DNA of 64,000 nucleotides from Peribacillus sp044761985 (GCF_044761985.1 NZ_JBIWDK010000002.1:496001-560000), one strand, 5' to 3'. Shown: positions 34,749 through 44,219, counted from the stretch's first letter. Translations and numbers: made by a program. The notes: generated by a model from the letters alone, not told the origin.

Positions 34749-35320
34749 TCAGGGATACCCGCTTTCATCCTTAGAGGGACACCTGATTCGACAAGATAGG
34801 CCTCATCTGCCCTTTCAACGATCGCTTGATGAAGCAATCCGAGCACTTTTCCGTATGTATGTAGAAATTCATCTTGAAAAATGGGCTCCTGTACCACTTC
34901 ATTGCTTACGATAATCAGGCTTTGAGCTTCCTTCCTGATTTCACCGATGCCCTTGATTATTTTGTTGAATACTTTATGTAAAAAATCCTCTGTAAGGGGC
35001 ACATTAGGCAGGAATAATTCATTATCGAGCAACGTCGTCAGGCAATCAAGCAAGACGATTGATTTTGCATCCAAGTCCTTCCCTATTCGGGTAACATCCG
35101 TTGCATATTCCGATGTCCTCCATGCAAGCGGACTTCTATGCCTGTCCTGACGGTGCCTATTAATCCGCTCTTCCATTTCGGCATCAGAACTCCGGCCACA
35201 AGCAAGATAATGTAGGTTGCCGCCCGATTGAATGGCAAGCTCCACCGCCTTTTTTTCTGCAAAGCTGCTTTTACCACTTCGAACGCCCCCCGTTATAAAA
35301 TAGAGCCTAGAGTTTTCCAC
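34745..35320 (-). CDS. cobU: Adenosylcobinamide kinase / guanylyltransferase
   Basis: Bifunctional CobU/CobP: phosphorylates adenosylcobinamide and then adds GMP. The P-loop is FITGGVRSGKSSFAEKKA, the basic segment RINRHRQDRHRSPLAWRT carries the guanylylation His, and VLLDCLTTLLDNELF and IIVSNEVVQEPI follow, in the normal order. Length 191 is typical. It starts at GTG (35320), with GGAGG about 10 bases upstream, and overlaps the cobD end by 28 bases. Confidence 0.95.
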   Translation of the reverse strand: MENSRLYFITGGVRSGKSSFAEKKAVELAIQSGGNLHYLACGRSSDAEMEERINRHRQDRHRSPLAWRTSEYATDVTRIGKDLDAKSIVLLDCLTTLLDNELFLPNVPLTEDFLHKVFNKIIKGIGEIRKEAQSLIIVSNEVVQEPIFQDEFLHTYGKVLGLLHQAIVERADEAYLVESGVPLRMKAGIPE

Positions 35321-36366
35321 TGTTTTACCGCCTCCATCAATGCCTTATTATCCTGCTCACTTTTCACTGCAAACCGGAGCCACCTGCCATCCAAACCAGG
35401 AAAATTATAAGTATGGCGCGGCACGATGCCCCTTTTCAGTAAAAAGGGAAACAGGGAAAGAGACTCGTCCCTCACTAAGTAAAAATTCACCGTACTTTCA
35501 GAGACCTCGATATCCAGTTCCTTATAAAAGCGGAATAAATCCCTTTTTTGCCTTTGAATATATGCTCTTGTTCTACTCATATATGCTTCTTCTGCCAAAC
35601 AGAGTTTGCCTACCTCCAGGGCGATATGGTTGACGCTCCAATGTGGTTTGAAGGTCTTGGCCCGTGTAATAATGGTCGGGTCTGCCAATAGGTAACCCAG
35701 CCTTAATCCAGGTATCGCGAAAATTTTCGTCATTGATCGTAAAATGAGCAAATGAGGAAACTCCCGAATAAGAGGTGCATAGGAAAAGGCATTATCCGTA
35801 AAATCATAAAAGGCCTCATCCAGCACCATCATGCATTGGGCTTTTTGGCATGCTTCGATTAGTTCCCGTACTGTCTCCTCCTTATAAGAAATGCCAGTCG
35901 GATTATTGGGCGTACATAAAAAGATGGCAGCATACTCAGGCAAAAGCGGACGTAATCGATCCAAGTCCAGTTCCCACCTGGGCGCTTCCAGTTGAAAAAA
36001 GTCGACCTCGCAACCTGCTGCCAAACAAGATTCGGCATATTCGGCAAAGGCTGGTTGTATGATTAACACTCGTTTATTCGCCAGTTCTTTCGCCACAAGC
36101 GTTATGATTTCCGCTCCTCCGTTTCCAACAAGTACAGAATCTTCAGGAAGTGCTTCTTTTTTTGCTATCATATGTGTCAGCTCTACGGCATGTGGATCTG
36201 GGTAGTCGAGGATACCCTCAAAAAACCCCGACCATCTCTGTTTTATACTAGAGGGTGGACCCAATGGGTTGATATTGGCACTGAAGTCCACATACGATTG
36301 TGGCATTTCGATTCCCAGTGCTTTGTAAAGATAATGCGGATTAGAGCCATGAGTTGGTAATTGCAA
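35293..36366 (-). CDS. cobD: L-threonine-O-3-phosphate decarboxylase
   Basis: PLP enzyme of the aminotransferase class I fold, related to histidinol-phosphate aminotransferase, which makes the (R)-1-amino-2-propanol phosphate linker of cobalamin. HGSNPHYLYKALGI at the N terminus, CTPNNPTGISYKEETV, and the PLP Lys in LRSMTKIFAIPGLRLGYLLA are all CobD-like. It starts at TTG (36366) with AGGAGG 8 bases upstream and overlaps the cbiB end by 26 bases. The neighbourhood makes CobD much more likely than HisC. Confidence 0.93.
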   Translation of the reverse strand: MQLPTHGSNPHYLYKALGIEMPQSYVDFSANINPLGPPSSIKQRWSGFFEGILDYPDPHAVELTHMIAKKEALPEDSVLVGNGGAEIITLVAKELANKRVLIIQPAFAEYAESCLAAGCEVDFFQLEAPRWELDLDRLRPLLPEYAAIFLCTPNNPTGISYKEETVRELIEACQKAQCMMVLDEAFYDFTDNAFSYAPLIREFPHLLILRSMTKIFAIPGLRLGYLLADPTIITRAKTFKPHWSVNHIALEVGKLCLAEEAYMSRTRAYIQRQKRDLFRFYKELDIEVSESTVNFYLVRDESLSLFPFLLKRGIVPRHTYNFPGLDGRWLRFAVKSEQDNKALMEAVKQWKTLGSIL

Positions 36367-37306
36367 ATAAAAGTCCTCCTAACCAAAGCATCAACAGGAA
36401 TAAAAAAGAAGTCCGATGCATGATGGTAATCGTTTTTTTTATATGAATCGCTTCTAGCGGAACAATTGGAAGGCCCATTCTAGCTCGATTGGACACCACA
36501 CCTTTGTACATATTCCTTCCGCCCAGTTGAACGCCCAGGATGGCTGCAACACCCGCTTCGCACCACCCACTGTTCGGACTTGGGTGCTTATGGGCATCCT
36601 TGAATAATATAGCCCACCGCCCCTTCCAGCCGTTATGGACTGACTTTGATCCAATCAGCATCAAAAAACCGGTTAAACGGCTCGGAATCCAGTTCACTAG
36701 ATCGTCAAGCTTGGCAGAAGCCCATCCGAAGTCAGCATATTTATCATTTTGGTATCCGACTATGGAGTCGCATGTATTGATTGCCCTATACATCATGGCA
36801 AGTGGCGCGCCTCCGATGGCAGCCCAAAACAGGGGAGCCGTAATACCGTCACTCGTGTTTTCCGCTACCGTTTCAACGGTACCCCGAACAATTTCCGGTT
36901 CATCTAGATCTGCCGTATCACGGCCCACAATATAAGAAAGCTTCCGCCTCGCCTTGGCCATATCCCGTGTATTCAATGGTCGATAAACATCCATTCCCGC
37001 CCGTCTTAAACTCTTTTGAGCGATCGTGGTGGAAATGAGTAGCGCTTCCCAGATGATACCGGCAGCAGGATGGATTCTATACGCTAAATAGACGGTGATG
37101 CCTGTGGCCGCCAACACGAGCAGCAAGATGAGCAGTAGCATGAACAGTCCATTCCGCTTCTTTCTTGTCCCTTTGTTGAGAGCTTCATCAAGTTTATTGA
37201 TAAGCGAACCTATCCATTTAACCGGGTGTGGCCAATCAGGAGGGTCGCCAATGACCAAATCTAGGATAAATGCCAATGTGATTGCATAAAGATGGTGAAA
37301 AATCAT
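36341..37306 (-). CDS. cbiB: Adenosylcobinamide-phosphate synthase
   Basis: Membrane enzyme that condenses adenosylcobyric acid with the aminopropanol (phosphate) from CobD. The 321-residue protein has several hydrophobic segments. LDLVIGDPPDWPHPVKWIGSLI at the N terminus, VGRDTADLDEPEIVRGTVET, VAENTSDGITAPLFWAAIGG and AINTCDSIVGYQNDKYADFG are family signatures. It overlaps both its neighbours by a few bases. It takes up cobyric acid released by the CbiZ domain encoded just upstream. Confidence 0.96.
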   Translation of the reverse strand: MIFHHLYAITLAFILDLVIGDPPDWPHPVKWIGSLINKLDEALNKGTRKKRNGLFMLLLILLLVLAATGITVYLAYRIHPAAGIIWEALLISTTIAQKSLRRAGMDVYRPLNTRDMAKARRKLSYIVGRDTADLDEPEIVRGTVETVAENTSDGITAPLFWAAIGGAPLAMMYRAINTCDSIVGYQNDKYADFGWASAKLDDLVNWIPSRLTGFLMLIGSKSVHNGWKGRWAILFKDAHKHPSPNSGWCEAGVAAILGVQLGGRNMYKGVVSNRARMGLPIVPLEAIHIKKTITIMHRTSFLFLLMLWLGGLLFAITNSWL

Positions 37307-38775
37307 AAGCTTTCAATCCGTTTCCTACTATTTTCAATCGCTTCCACTGTACAGTCATAAACGCCACGGCTAATTAACTTCCCGAGAGGCGTGATGGTAC
37401 CCGCATAACGGAGGGTGGTTCCTCTTTGTGTGGCTGCAATCAAGATGCTATCCGTCGATGTTCCAGTCGCCCATGTGTTTGTCACCTGATCTAAGACATG
37501 TAGGTCATGAAGCGCTTTAACCTTCGCCTCGGTAGCTGTCACGATACAGTGAATGAACGCTTCTTCCGCCAAATGGCCATTCACGAAAACCCAGGTATTG
37601 ATCGTACCCGGCGATGAAGTCCATGAATGCCTGTCTGCCAAAGAGGCATCGATGGCATTCCCTACCCCCGCTGTTACCATGATGAATATCGAAAAATCCT
37701 CATCTCTTAGAAGTCGATATGACACTGTATCCAAAAACACGGCCGTCATCATTCCGACGGTTTCCTGCGGTTCAAATCCGTATGTCTTCAAATAGTCAGC
37801 CATTTCAGCAATATGGTCATCACAATTGTAATCGTAGTGGACATGTCGATTAACAAAGTGCTGATGCCACCCCGTTCCCGAACCAGTTACGCCGGATGAC
37901 ATGGTTCTAAGCGGAATGGGTGAACTTAAATGAAGGAATTCCGGAGCCTGGTTCAGATAACTTTCATTGATCTCCAAAGGGTCCAGCTCTCCTGTATGCT
38001 TCTCGGGTACAATGAACATTTGCGGCTTAGGTAAGGCAGGATGAGGATGTTTTTCGATCTTTGTCCTATATACCTCCTGAATCCGCTCCTGCTGAAGCAC
38101 TTCATTCGGCACGTCAATCACTTGGACTCGCCCTTTTTCAAGCAACATCAGGCGATCGCAATATAAGCCAGCCAAGTTCAAGTCGTGAAAAATTGAAATG
38201 ACCGTCAATTGTTGTTCCTTAGCCATTTTCCTCATCAAATCAAGAAGTTCTTTTTGATAAGACAGATCCAGGTGGTTCGTCGGTTCGTCGAGAAAAAGGA
38301 TTTCCGGTTCTTGTGCAAGAGCTTGTGCCAACAAAACACGTTGTCTTTCCCCGCCTGACAAACATTCAAAATGCATTTCCTGAAAGACTGCCACTCCCGT
38401 TTGTATCATCACGCGTTGAACGATTTCTTCGTCTTCAGACGTCCAACTATGAAACCACCCTGTTTGATGCGCATATCGCCCAAGGGAAACGGTCTCTTTT
38501 ACTGTATAGGAAAAAGCCAATGAGGAATGCTGCGGCAAAACGGCGATGACCTGTGCCAGTTGTTTGGACGAATATCCCTTCAGGTCTTTCCCCTTAATAT
38601 CGATGGTTCCCACCTGATACGGCAGGATACCGCTAAGCATCCCCAATAGCGTCGTTTTCCCACTTCCATTCGGACCAAGAATACCGAATAATTCTCCTTT
38701 TTTCACATCAAATGAGACGGAGTCCAAAACCGTTTTATTATCATATCCTCCTGTTAACCCTTTAACTTCAAGCAT
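37303..38775 (-). CDS. BtuD-CbiZ fusion: corrinoid ABC ATPase with adenosylcobinamide amidohydrolase
   Basis: A 490-residue fusion. Residues 1-250 are an ABC ATPase of the BtuD/FhuC type: Walker A GPNGSGKT (34-41), signature LSGGE (139-143), Walker B with ILFLDEPTNHLD (159-170). After a linker, about 280-490 is a CbiZ domain (SSGVTGSGTGWHQHFVNRHV, VTAGVGNAIDA, AATQRGTTLRYAGTITPLGK). CbiZ cleaves the aminopropanol side chain of adenosylcobinamide to release cobyric acid. The fusion places hydrolysis at the importer's cytoplasmic side. It overlaps cbiB by 4 bases. Confidence 0.93.
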   Translation of the reverse strand: MLEVKGLTGGYDNKTVLDSVSFDVKKGELFGILGPNGSGKTTLLGMLSGILPYQVGTIDIKGKDLKGYSSKQLAQVIAVLPQHSSLAFSYTVKETVSLGRYAHQTGWFHSWTSEDEEIVQRVMIQTGVAVFQEMHFECLSGGERQRVLLAQALAQEPEILFLDEPTNHLDLSYQKELLDLMRKMAKEQQLTVISIFHDLNLAGLYCDRLMLLEKGRVQVIDVPNEVLQQERIQEVYRTKIEKHPHPALPKPQMFIVPEKHTGELDPLEINESYLNQAPEFLHLSSPIPLRTMSSGVTGSGTGWHQHFVNRHVHYDYNCDDHIAEMADYLKTYGFEPQETVGMMTAVFLDTVSYRLLRDEDFSIFIMVTAGVGNAIDASLADRHSWTSSPGTINTWVFVNGHLAEEAFIHCIVTATEAKVKALHDLHVLDQVTNTWATGTSTDSILIAATQRGTTLRYAGTITPLGKLISRGVYDCTVEAIENSRKRIESL

Positions 38776-38781
38776 ACACTT

Positions 38782-39837
38782 CTACCCTTCTCTCCGTCTC
38801 TTTAATAAAATAAATGCGAATGCCGGCGCACCGATAAGCGAAGTAATAACACCTATCGGCAATTCTGTCGGTGCGATGATCGTTCGTGCCACCAGATCAG
38901 CCAATATTAAAAATCCGCTTCCCACAATCAATGATAATGGCAACAGATGCGTATGGTCTGGCCCCCAAATCCTGCGGACCAAATGGGGGATGACCAGCCC
39001 TACAAAGCCAATCGTCCCTGATACGGCTACGGCAGCCCCTGTCAGTATCGAGCCGGCGATCAGAATCAGCATCTTCCTCCGCTGAACATTCACGCCTAGG
39101 TGCCTCGCACGGTCTTCCCCAAATGTCATGGCATTCAATTCGTGGGTGTTCATCATCAAAACGAGAGAACCAAGGAGGAAAAATGGCAAAATGATCGTGA
39201 CATGACTCCAACCACGCATCGAGACACTTCCCATCAGCCAGCTGATGATTTGCCTTAACTCCTCACCCGTCAATGCAATCATCAATGAGATGAAAGCACT
39301 TAAAAACGAGCTGAAAATGATACCGGTTAAAATAATCGTTTCTACCTTCATGGAACGATCCATTTTTCTTGCAAAGGTCAATACGCAAAAAATCGTCAAC
39401 AATGAAAAAAGAACGCTTAATGTAGGCAGTGTATATAGGCCAAAAAACGGCAGTGACAAATTCAAAAACAACGTTAATACTGCGCCAAGCGAAGCCCCTG
39501 AGGATATTCCCAGGGTATAGGGGTCAGCTAGGGGATTCCTGAGCAATCCCTGAAATGCTGCCCCTGCTATTGCAAGGGATGCCCCAACCAAACCTGCAAG
39601 CACGACCCTCGGCAGGCGGATGTTCATCACGATATTCGTCAGTGTCCCATCCGGTTCCATGGCCAGGGGCAAATGAAGGACTTCCCTGCCAATGATTTGC
39701 AAAAGCACTGGTATAGGAACGGAAACCGATCCTAAGGAAATACCGATCAATATCGAAATAACCAAAAATGATAGGGCAAATACATAGGCCAATGCCCGTT
39801 TAGTTTTTAAATACGTTCGGATAGACTGATTTGGCAA
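38782..39837 (-). CDS. btuC: Corrinoid ABC transporter permease (BtuC)
   Basis: FecCD-family permease of 351 residues with about ten membrane segments. GLLRNPLADPYTLGISSGASLGA and the C-terminal IGFVGLVIPHLVRRIWGPDH loop are hallmarks. It works with BtuF and the BtuD-CbiZ fusion encoded on either side. The start is TTG (39837), 38 bases inside the btuF end; only a weak GAGG lies before it, so translation may depend on coupling. Confidence 0.92.
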   Translation of the reverse strand: MPNQSIRTYLKTKRALAYVFALSFLVISILIGISLGSVSVPIPVLLQIIGREVLHLPLAMEPDGTLTNIVMNIRLPRVVLAGLVGASLAIAGAAFQGLLRNPLADPYTLGISSGASLGAVLTLFLNLSLPFFGLYTLPTLSVLFSLLTIFCVLTFARKMDRSMKVETIILTGIIFSSFLSAFISLMIALTGEELRQIISWLMGSVSMRGWSHVTIILPFFLLGSLVLMMNTHELNAMTFGEDRARHLGVNVQRRKMLILIAGSILTGAAVAVSGTIGFVGLVIPHLVRRIWGPDHTHLLPLSLIVGSGFLILADLVARTIIAPTELPIGVITSLIGAPAFAFILLKRRREG

Positions 39838-40765
39838 GTTCCTCTACTCCCTCTATAAGCCTAGGACCGGAACGAGTGACAATATCTGAATGGACATCGA
39901 AAACCTCACCATTCTTAACTGCCTGAATGTCGGCCCATCCATTTCTTCCCGTTACCTCTTTGACTGGATCTCCTGTGTAATAACCATAGGTTGTAATGAT
40001 GACATCCGGGTTGGCCGCTATCATCGACTCTTCATCGAGTTTTACCCAGCCATCCAATTCACCTGCGACATTATCCGCTGAAATGATGTCCAGCATTTCA
40101 TCCATGAAAGTATTTTTTCCCGTTGTATAGATTTCAGGTGACGGTGAAACCTCTACAAAAACACTTTTTCTATCCTCACTCTTGATTGCCTTAGCCTTTT
40201 CTTTGATCTTTTCCAGCTTGGTCTGCATCGTCTTGACGATTTCCTTTGCCTTATCCAGTTCCCCTATTGCCGTTCCAATCATCTCGATAGACGTATACAC
40301 TTCTTTAAAGCTTTTAGCATCATTCACGATTATAACTGGAATACCCGCATCCTTAAGCTGTTGGATTCCTTCTTTGGAATTATGGGCACTCTCATGAGCA
40401 AGAACGATATCAGGCTGCAAGGCTAAAATCATCTCTGTATCTATTTCCATTCCACCTATCTTCTGAATATCTTTCGTTTCTTCCGGGTAATTGTCATTTT
40501 CAGACACTCCAATCACTTTCTCACCCGAACCTAGCGCAAAGACCGCTTCTGTATTACTTGGGATTAATGAAACAATTTTTTCTGGTTTCTGCTCGATGGT
40601 GACTTTGTTACCCACTGCATCTTTTAACGAAAGCGGGAAGCCCTGGTTAACAGCTTGTTTTGTCGACTGGTTTTCTCCTGTTCTATCCTGGGAGGCATCG
40701 TTACAGCCAACCAGTATACCGACCATCAATCCCATCACAAGCATGAAACTATATATCTTCCTCAT
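39800..40765 (-). CDS. btuF: Corrinoid-binding lipoprotein (BtuF)
   Basis: Extracellular substrate-binding lipoprotein of 321 residues; the signal peptide ends in LVGC. The mature part is a two-lobed BtuF/FhuD fold with DAVGNKVTIEQKPEKIVSLI, SNTEAVFALGSGEKVIGVSE and WADIQAVKNGEVFDV. It is the first gene behind the cobalamin riboswitch, which identifies the ligand as a corrinoid, whether cobalamin or cobinamide. Confidence 0.93.
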   Translation of the reverse strand: MRKIYSFMLVMGLMVGILVGCNDASQDRTGENQSTKQAVNQGFPLSLKDAVGNKVTIEQKPEKIVSLIPSNTEAVFALGSGEKVIGVSENDNYPEETKDIQKIGGMEIDTEMILALQPDIVLAHESAHNSKEGIQQLKDAGIPVIIVNDAKSFKEVYTSIEMIGTAIGELDKAKEIVKTMQTKLEKIKEKAKAIKSEDRKSVFVEVSPSPEIYTTGKNTFMDEMLDIISADNVAGELDGWVKLDEESMIAANPDVIITTYGYYTGDPVKEVTGRNGWADIQAVKNGEVFDVHSDIVTRSGPRLIEGVEELAKSVYPNVFKN

Positions 40766-40837
40766 CTTAAAACCTCCATCATTTTTGAGTTCATTTCTGG
40801 ACCTTCACACATGTGTTGCGAATATCAAAAGACATAC

Positions 40838-40869
40838 AAAAAAGCATCCCCCATCAAAACGGAGGATGC
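40838..40869 (-). terminator. Riboswitch expression-platform terminator
   Basis: On the minus strand GCATCCTCC and GGGGGATGC pair around GTTTTGAT and are followed by TTTTTTG, about 75 bases before btuF and downstream of the cobalamin aptamer. Ligand binding should favour termination. Confidence 0.85.
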
Positions 40870-40899
40870 ATGTATGGCAACGGAACAAAAAAGGGACAT

Positions 40900-41095
40900 A
40901 GCTCTGCCACACACCTCCCCATCCGCGTGGTTACCGGTGTACAATTTTGGCAGGTCTCCTGGCTCATGGTCATTGCTAACGGCACCTTCCCATATTATTC
41001 ATACAGTGGTATACATCCGTTAACTCCCATTTACAGTGGCGCGACCGCGTTGGCATTTCACCAACTTCCCTTTCAAGTCCTTACAGACACCAAAT
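40900..41095 (-). promoter_or_regulatory. Cobalamin riboswitch
   Basis: The minus strand carries the B12-box AGCCAGGAGACCTGCC (40949-40964), preceded by the GCCACTGT segment and the P3-P6 core of a cobalamin aptamer. It lies between the promoter region and btuF, followed by a terminator hairpin. It should switch off the 12-gene operon 31215-40765 when adenosylcobalamin is plentiful. Confidence 0.92.
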
Positions 41096-41194
41096 TGTTC
41101 ATATGTATATAATTTCACTGCCTTTCATTATACACCATTTAGGAAATCGTATTATATGATATTTCAGATTACTTTAAATTAAGATTTGGAACGC

Positions 41195-41222
41195 AAAAAG
41201 GCAACCATCACATGGCTGCCTT
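41195..41222 (-). terminator. Terminator of the Fur-regulated ABC operon
   Basis: On the minus strand AAGGCAGCC and GGTTGCCTTTTT form a stem (one G-U pair) around ATGTGAT, 9 bases past the ATPase stop. Confidence 0.85.
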
Positions 41223-41230
41223 CTATAGCT

Positions 41231-42079
41231 TTAGATGTCACTATTAAAACGGCATGTACTTTGATCACGTAAAAGACCTAGATCTTTCGGCACCATCGTT
41301 TCAATCAAAAAGTCATCCTCTTCCTCATAAATGATTTTCTTCATTTCGATTCCAAAGTACTCTTTCATCCGGGCTTCCGTCATCACTTCGCGGACTTCGC
41401 CATACACCACACGCTTTTCCTTGGCAGTCATTAAAACATGGTCAGCCAAGTAGAATGCGTGGTTCGGATAATGCGTGTTTATGATACAAGAAATGTTCTT
41501 CTCTTTCGATAACCGCTTTAGTGTCTGTAAAATCACGATTTGCTTTTGAATATCAAGATGCGATTCTGGCTCATCAAGAATCAATACATCCGGGTCCGAT
41601 ACAAGCGTCCGGGCAATCAAGGCCAGCTGCAATTCCCCACCACTGACGGAATTACAGGACTTTTTGGCAAGGTGAGCAATGCCAACCATTTCAAGAGCAG
41701 CGATGGCAGCCTCCCGGTCCTTTGCAGAAGGCTGGGACAGCGTACTGATATAAGGCGCCCTTCCCATAATGACAAGCTCTTCCAAAGTAAATCCGAAAAC
41801 CATTTTATGTGCCTGAGGAACATAACCGATTCGTTTCCAGATCGTTTTGCGTGATAGCGCAGTAAGCGGCTTTCCGTCGATGAGCGTTTGACCCTTTTTC
41901 CAATCAAGAAGGCCGGTGATACACTTCAGCATCGTGGTTTTACCGGCACCGTTCGGGCCAAGGATCGCCATGATTTCTCCGTCATTCAACGAAAAGTCAA
42001 TGTCGCTCTGGTAAAGAAAAGGAGCTTTCTCTCTTTTTTTAGCATAGAAAAAATTCCCTCCCTGCACCTCGATTTTCAT
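41231..42079 (-). CDS. Iron/siderophore-type ABC transporter ATPase
   Basis: A 282-residue FhuC/BtuD-type ATPase. Walker A is GPNGAGKT, the signature is SVSGGELQLALIA, and Walker B with the H-loop follows (LILDEPESHLD, then INTHYPNHAF). DEPES replaces the commoner DEPTN. The start is the ATG at 42079, overlapping the permease stop by 4 bases; the in-frame GTG at 42085 is less well spaced from AGGAGG. The Fur box at the operon head suggests iron-complex import rather than cobalamin. Confidence 0.88.
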   Translation of the reverse strand: MKIEVQGGNFFYAKKREKAPFLYQSDIDFSLNDGEIMAILGPNGAGKTTMLKCITGLLDWKKGQTLIDGKPLTALSRKTIWKRIGYVPQAHKMVFGFTLEELVIMGRAPYISTLSQPSAKDREAAIAALEMVGIAHLAKKSCNSVSGGELQLALIARTLVSDPDVLILDEPESHLDIQKQIVILQTLKRLSKEKNISCIINTHYPNHAFYLADHVLMTAKEKRVVYGEVREVMTEARMKEYFGIEMKKIIYEEEDDFLIETMVPKDLGLLRDQSTCRFNSDI

Positions 42080-43074
42080 GACCACCCACCTCCTGTCTTT
42101 CTAAGTAGAATCGCAAAGAATGGTGCGCCGATAATGGCTGTCAATATCGATAGCGGAATTTCCGTAGCCGTTACAGAACGTGCCAGGTTATCGATCAGGA
42201 GTAAATAGGCACCACCAATCGATAGGGATACCGGTAAGACAAGTTGATTGTTGTTCCCGACGAGCATTCTTGCCACATGAGGGATAATCAATCCAACCCA
42301 GCCAATGATACCGGCTATCGCTACAGAAGAAGCCGTAATTAACGTCGCACCAAGAATGACCGTCCACTTCAATCTAGTGACCGGGATACCTAGCGATTTT
42401 GCTTCATCCTCAGGTAAGGTCAGTAAATTGATTCTCCAGCGTAGTGAATACAAAATCACGATGCCGACAAGGATGATTGGTCCACCCACATATAAATCCT
42501 TGTATGTGGCCGTTCCAAGGCTTCCCATTAACCAGTATGTGATGGCTGGCAGCTTTTCCTCAGGGTCGGCGACAAACTTAATTAACGAGATCAACGCTTG
42601 GAAAAGGGCGGAGGTGACAACCCCAGCCAAAACAAGCATGAAGACCGGTGAATCTTTTTTGCCGCTGATTATGAACGTGAAAACGATGGCGGCTAAACCA
42701 CAGCCAAGTGCCAAGACTTGAGATGCAAAACCATGTCCCAATAATAAAATCCCAAGGGAAGCACCGAACCCAGCACCTGCAGACACTCCTAGGATATCGG
42801 GACTGACCAAGGGGTTGCCGAACATCCCTTGGAAAGAGGCGCCTGCAATCGATAGGCCCGCACCGATTAACAAGGCCAGTAAAATTCGTGGCAGACGTAT
42901 TTGAAGGACCACTGTTTCTTCCATCTGTGTCCATGTTGGCTCGATTGGAAACACGGTTGAAAGCAATATTTTAATTTGAGTCCCTAAGTCCATTCCAAAG
43001 CGTCCGATGCTCAATGATAGGAGAACCATCGCAATGGGCAATATCCAGAAGAGGACCGTTTTCCATTTTTTCAT
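42076..43074 (-). CDS. Iron/siderophore-type ABC transporter permease
   Basis: FecCD-family permease of about 332 residues with roughly ten membrane segments. GMFGNPLVSPDILGVSAGAGFG and IIGWVGLIIPHVARMLVGNN are the family signatures. The ATG at 43074 is preferred because AGGGA lies 7 bases upstream; an ATG at 43080 is too close to the site. A single permease presumably forms a homodimer. Substrate is inferred from the Fur box only. Confidence 0.88.
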   Translation of the reverse strand: MKKWKTVLFWILPIAMVLLSLSIGRFGMDLGTQIKILLSTVFPIEPTWTQMEETVVLQIRLPRILLALLIGAGLSIAGASFQGMFGNPLVSPDILGVSAGAGFGASLGILLLGHGFASQVLALGCGLAAIVFTFIISGKKDSPVFMLVLAGVVTSALFQALISLIKFVADPEEKLPAITYWLMGSLGTATYKDLYVGGPIILVGIVILYSLRWRINLLTLPEDEAKSLGIPVTRLKWTVILGATLITASSVAIAGIIGWVGLIIPHVARMLVGNNNQLVLPVSLSIGGAYLLLIDNLARSVTATEIPLSILTAIIGAPFFAILLRKTGGGWS

Positions 43075-43088
43075 TTTCATTCCCTACT

Positions 43089-44219
43089 TTACTGTTTTGC
43101 GGCTTCGGAAGATGGGTGAAGAATGTTCTCTACTTGTTCTTCCGTTACATCATAATCATAGAACTCTGAGTAGTAATCCGTGATTTCATCCTTCATATCA
43201 TAATCAAATAGCTCGGGATGATTTTTCTGAGCCATCCATTTTAACATAAGAGGTGCATCACCGCTTGGTGGGAACCATCTATAGATGCCCAGCGGAATTT
43301 TATATACATTTCCTTCTTGTACAGCACTGACCTGACTCCAATCTTGTCCGTTCACTGTATTGTTCGTTAGGTCTTCAGGCTGAGTTGTCGAAAAGTTCGT
43401 AATGTAGATGATATCCGGGTTCCATTTGTAGATTTGTTCCATATTGACTTCTTTTGTTCCTGTAACTTCTTCTGCTGCTATATCATAGGCCCCTGTAGCA
43501 TTTAACCATTGGTTACTAAAGAAGTTCTTCCCACCGACCATGATGCTTTTATCACTGTGCTGATAGAGGATCAATGCTCTAGGCTTGTCTTTATCTTTAA
43601 TGCCATCTAATTTCTTATCCAATTCGGCTTGCACGGCTTGGCCTTTTTCCAAGAACTTGTCCGTTCTTTCGGTAGTGCCCGTAATTTCCCCAGTCAGTTC
43701 CAACCAACTGTTGAAGGTAGCCAATGGCTCCGCAGCTGCTGCATCCATAGGGTTGAGTGCCACAACCGAAACACCTGCATCTTCTAATTTGTTTATGGAC
43801 TTTTGGTCCTGTGCTTTTTCAAAGTAAAGTTGCGGATTGACTTTCATCAATTCTTCCACGTTCACTTCGCCATTTTTAATGAATGATGTATCTGCCTTTA
43901 AAATATCGGGTGATATTTCAGAAAGAATCGAGTTTTTCGCGGCATTATACGCATTAGGATGCAAGCCGACAACTTCCTTCGTCGAATTCGTCGCTACATA
44001 CCAAGTCGAGAAGTACGGAAGAATGCCACCGACCGCAATACGTTCCACTTTACCTGGTACCGTTACATCACGGCCAAGTTGATCTTGAATCACTTTTTCC
44101 TCTGCAGTCGTCTGTTTTTCTGAAGTATTGCCTTTCGAATCATCCCCAGAGTTTCCACAGCCCGTAATCAAAGCGGCCATCGCAGTGGTTGCCGCTAACA
44201 TTGTCCATTTCTTCTTCAT
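43089..44219 (-). CDS. ABC transporter substrate-binding lipoprotein (iron-type)
   Basis: A 376-residue lipoprotein with a signal peptide ending in LITGC. The mature part is a class III two-lobed binding protein (DQLGRDVTVPGKVERIAVGG, NPQLYFEKAQDQKSINKLEDAG, WNPDIIYITN, QEGNVYKIPLGIYRW). It is longer than the corrinoid BtuF at 39800 and clearly a different subfamily. It lies between the permease gene and the two unknown proteins at the head of a Fur-boxed operon, so a ferric chelate is the most likely ligand. Confidence 0.85.
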   Translation of the reverse strand: MKKKWTMLAATTAMAALITGCGNSGDDSKGNTSEKQTTAEEKVIQDQLGRDVTVPGKVERIAVGGILPYFSTWYVATNSTKEVVGLHPNAYNAAKNSILSEISPDILKADTSFIKNGEVNVEELMKVNPQLYFEKAQDQKSINKLEDAGVSVVALNPMDAAAAEPLATFNSWLELTGEITGTTERTDKFLEKGQAVQAELDKKLDGIKDKDKPRALILYQHSDKSIMVGGKNFFSNQWLNATGAYDIAAEEVTGTKEVNMEQIYKWNPDIIYITNFSTTQPEDLTNNTVNGQDWSQVSAVQEGNVYKIPLGIYRWFPPSGDAPLMLKWMAQKNHPELFDYDMKDEITDYYSEFYDYDVTEEQVENILHPSSEAAKQ

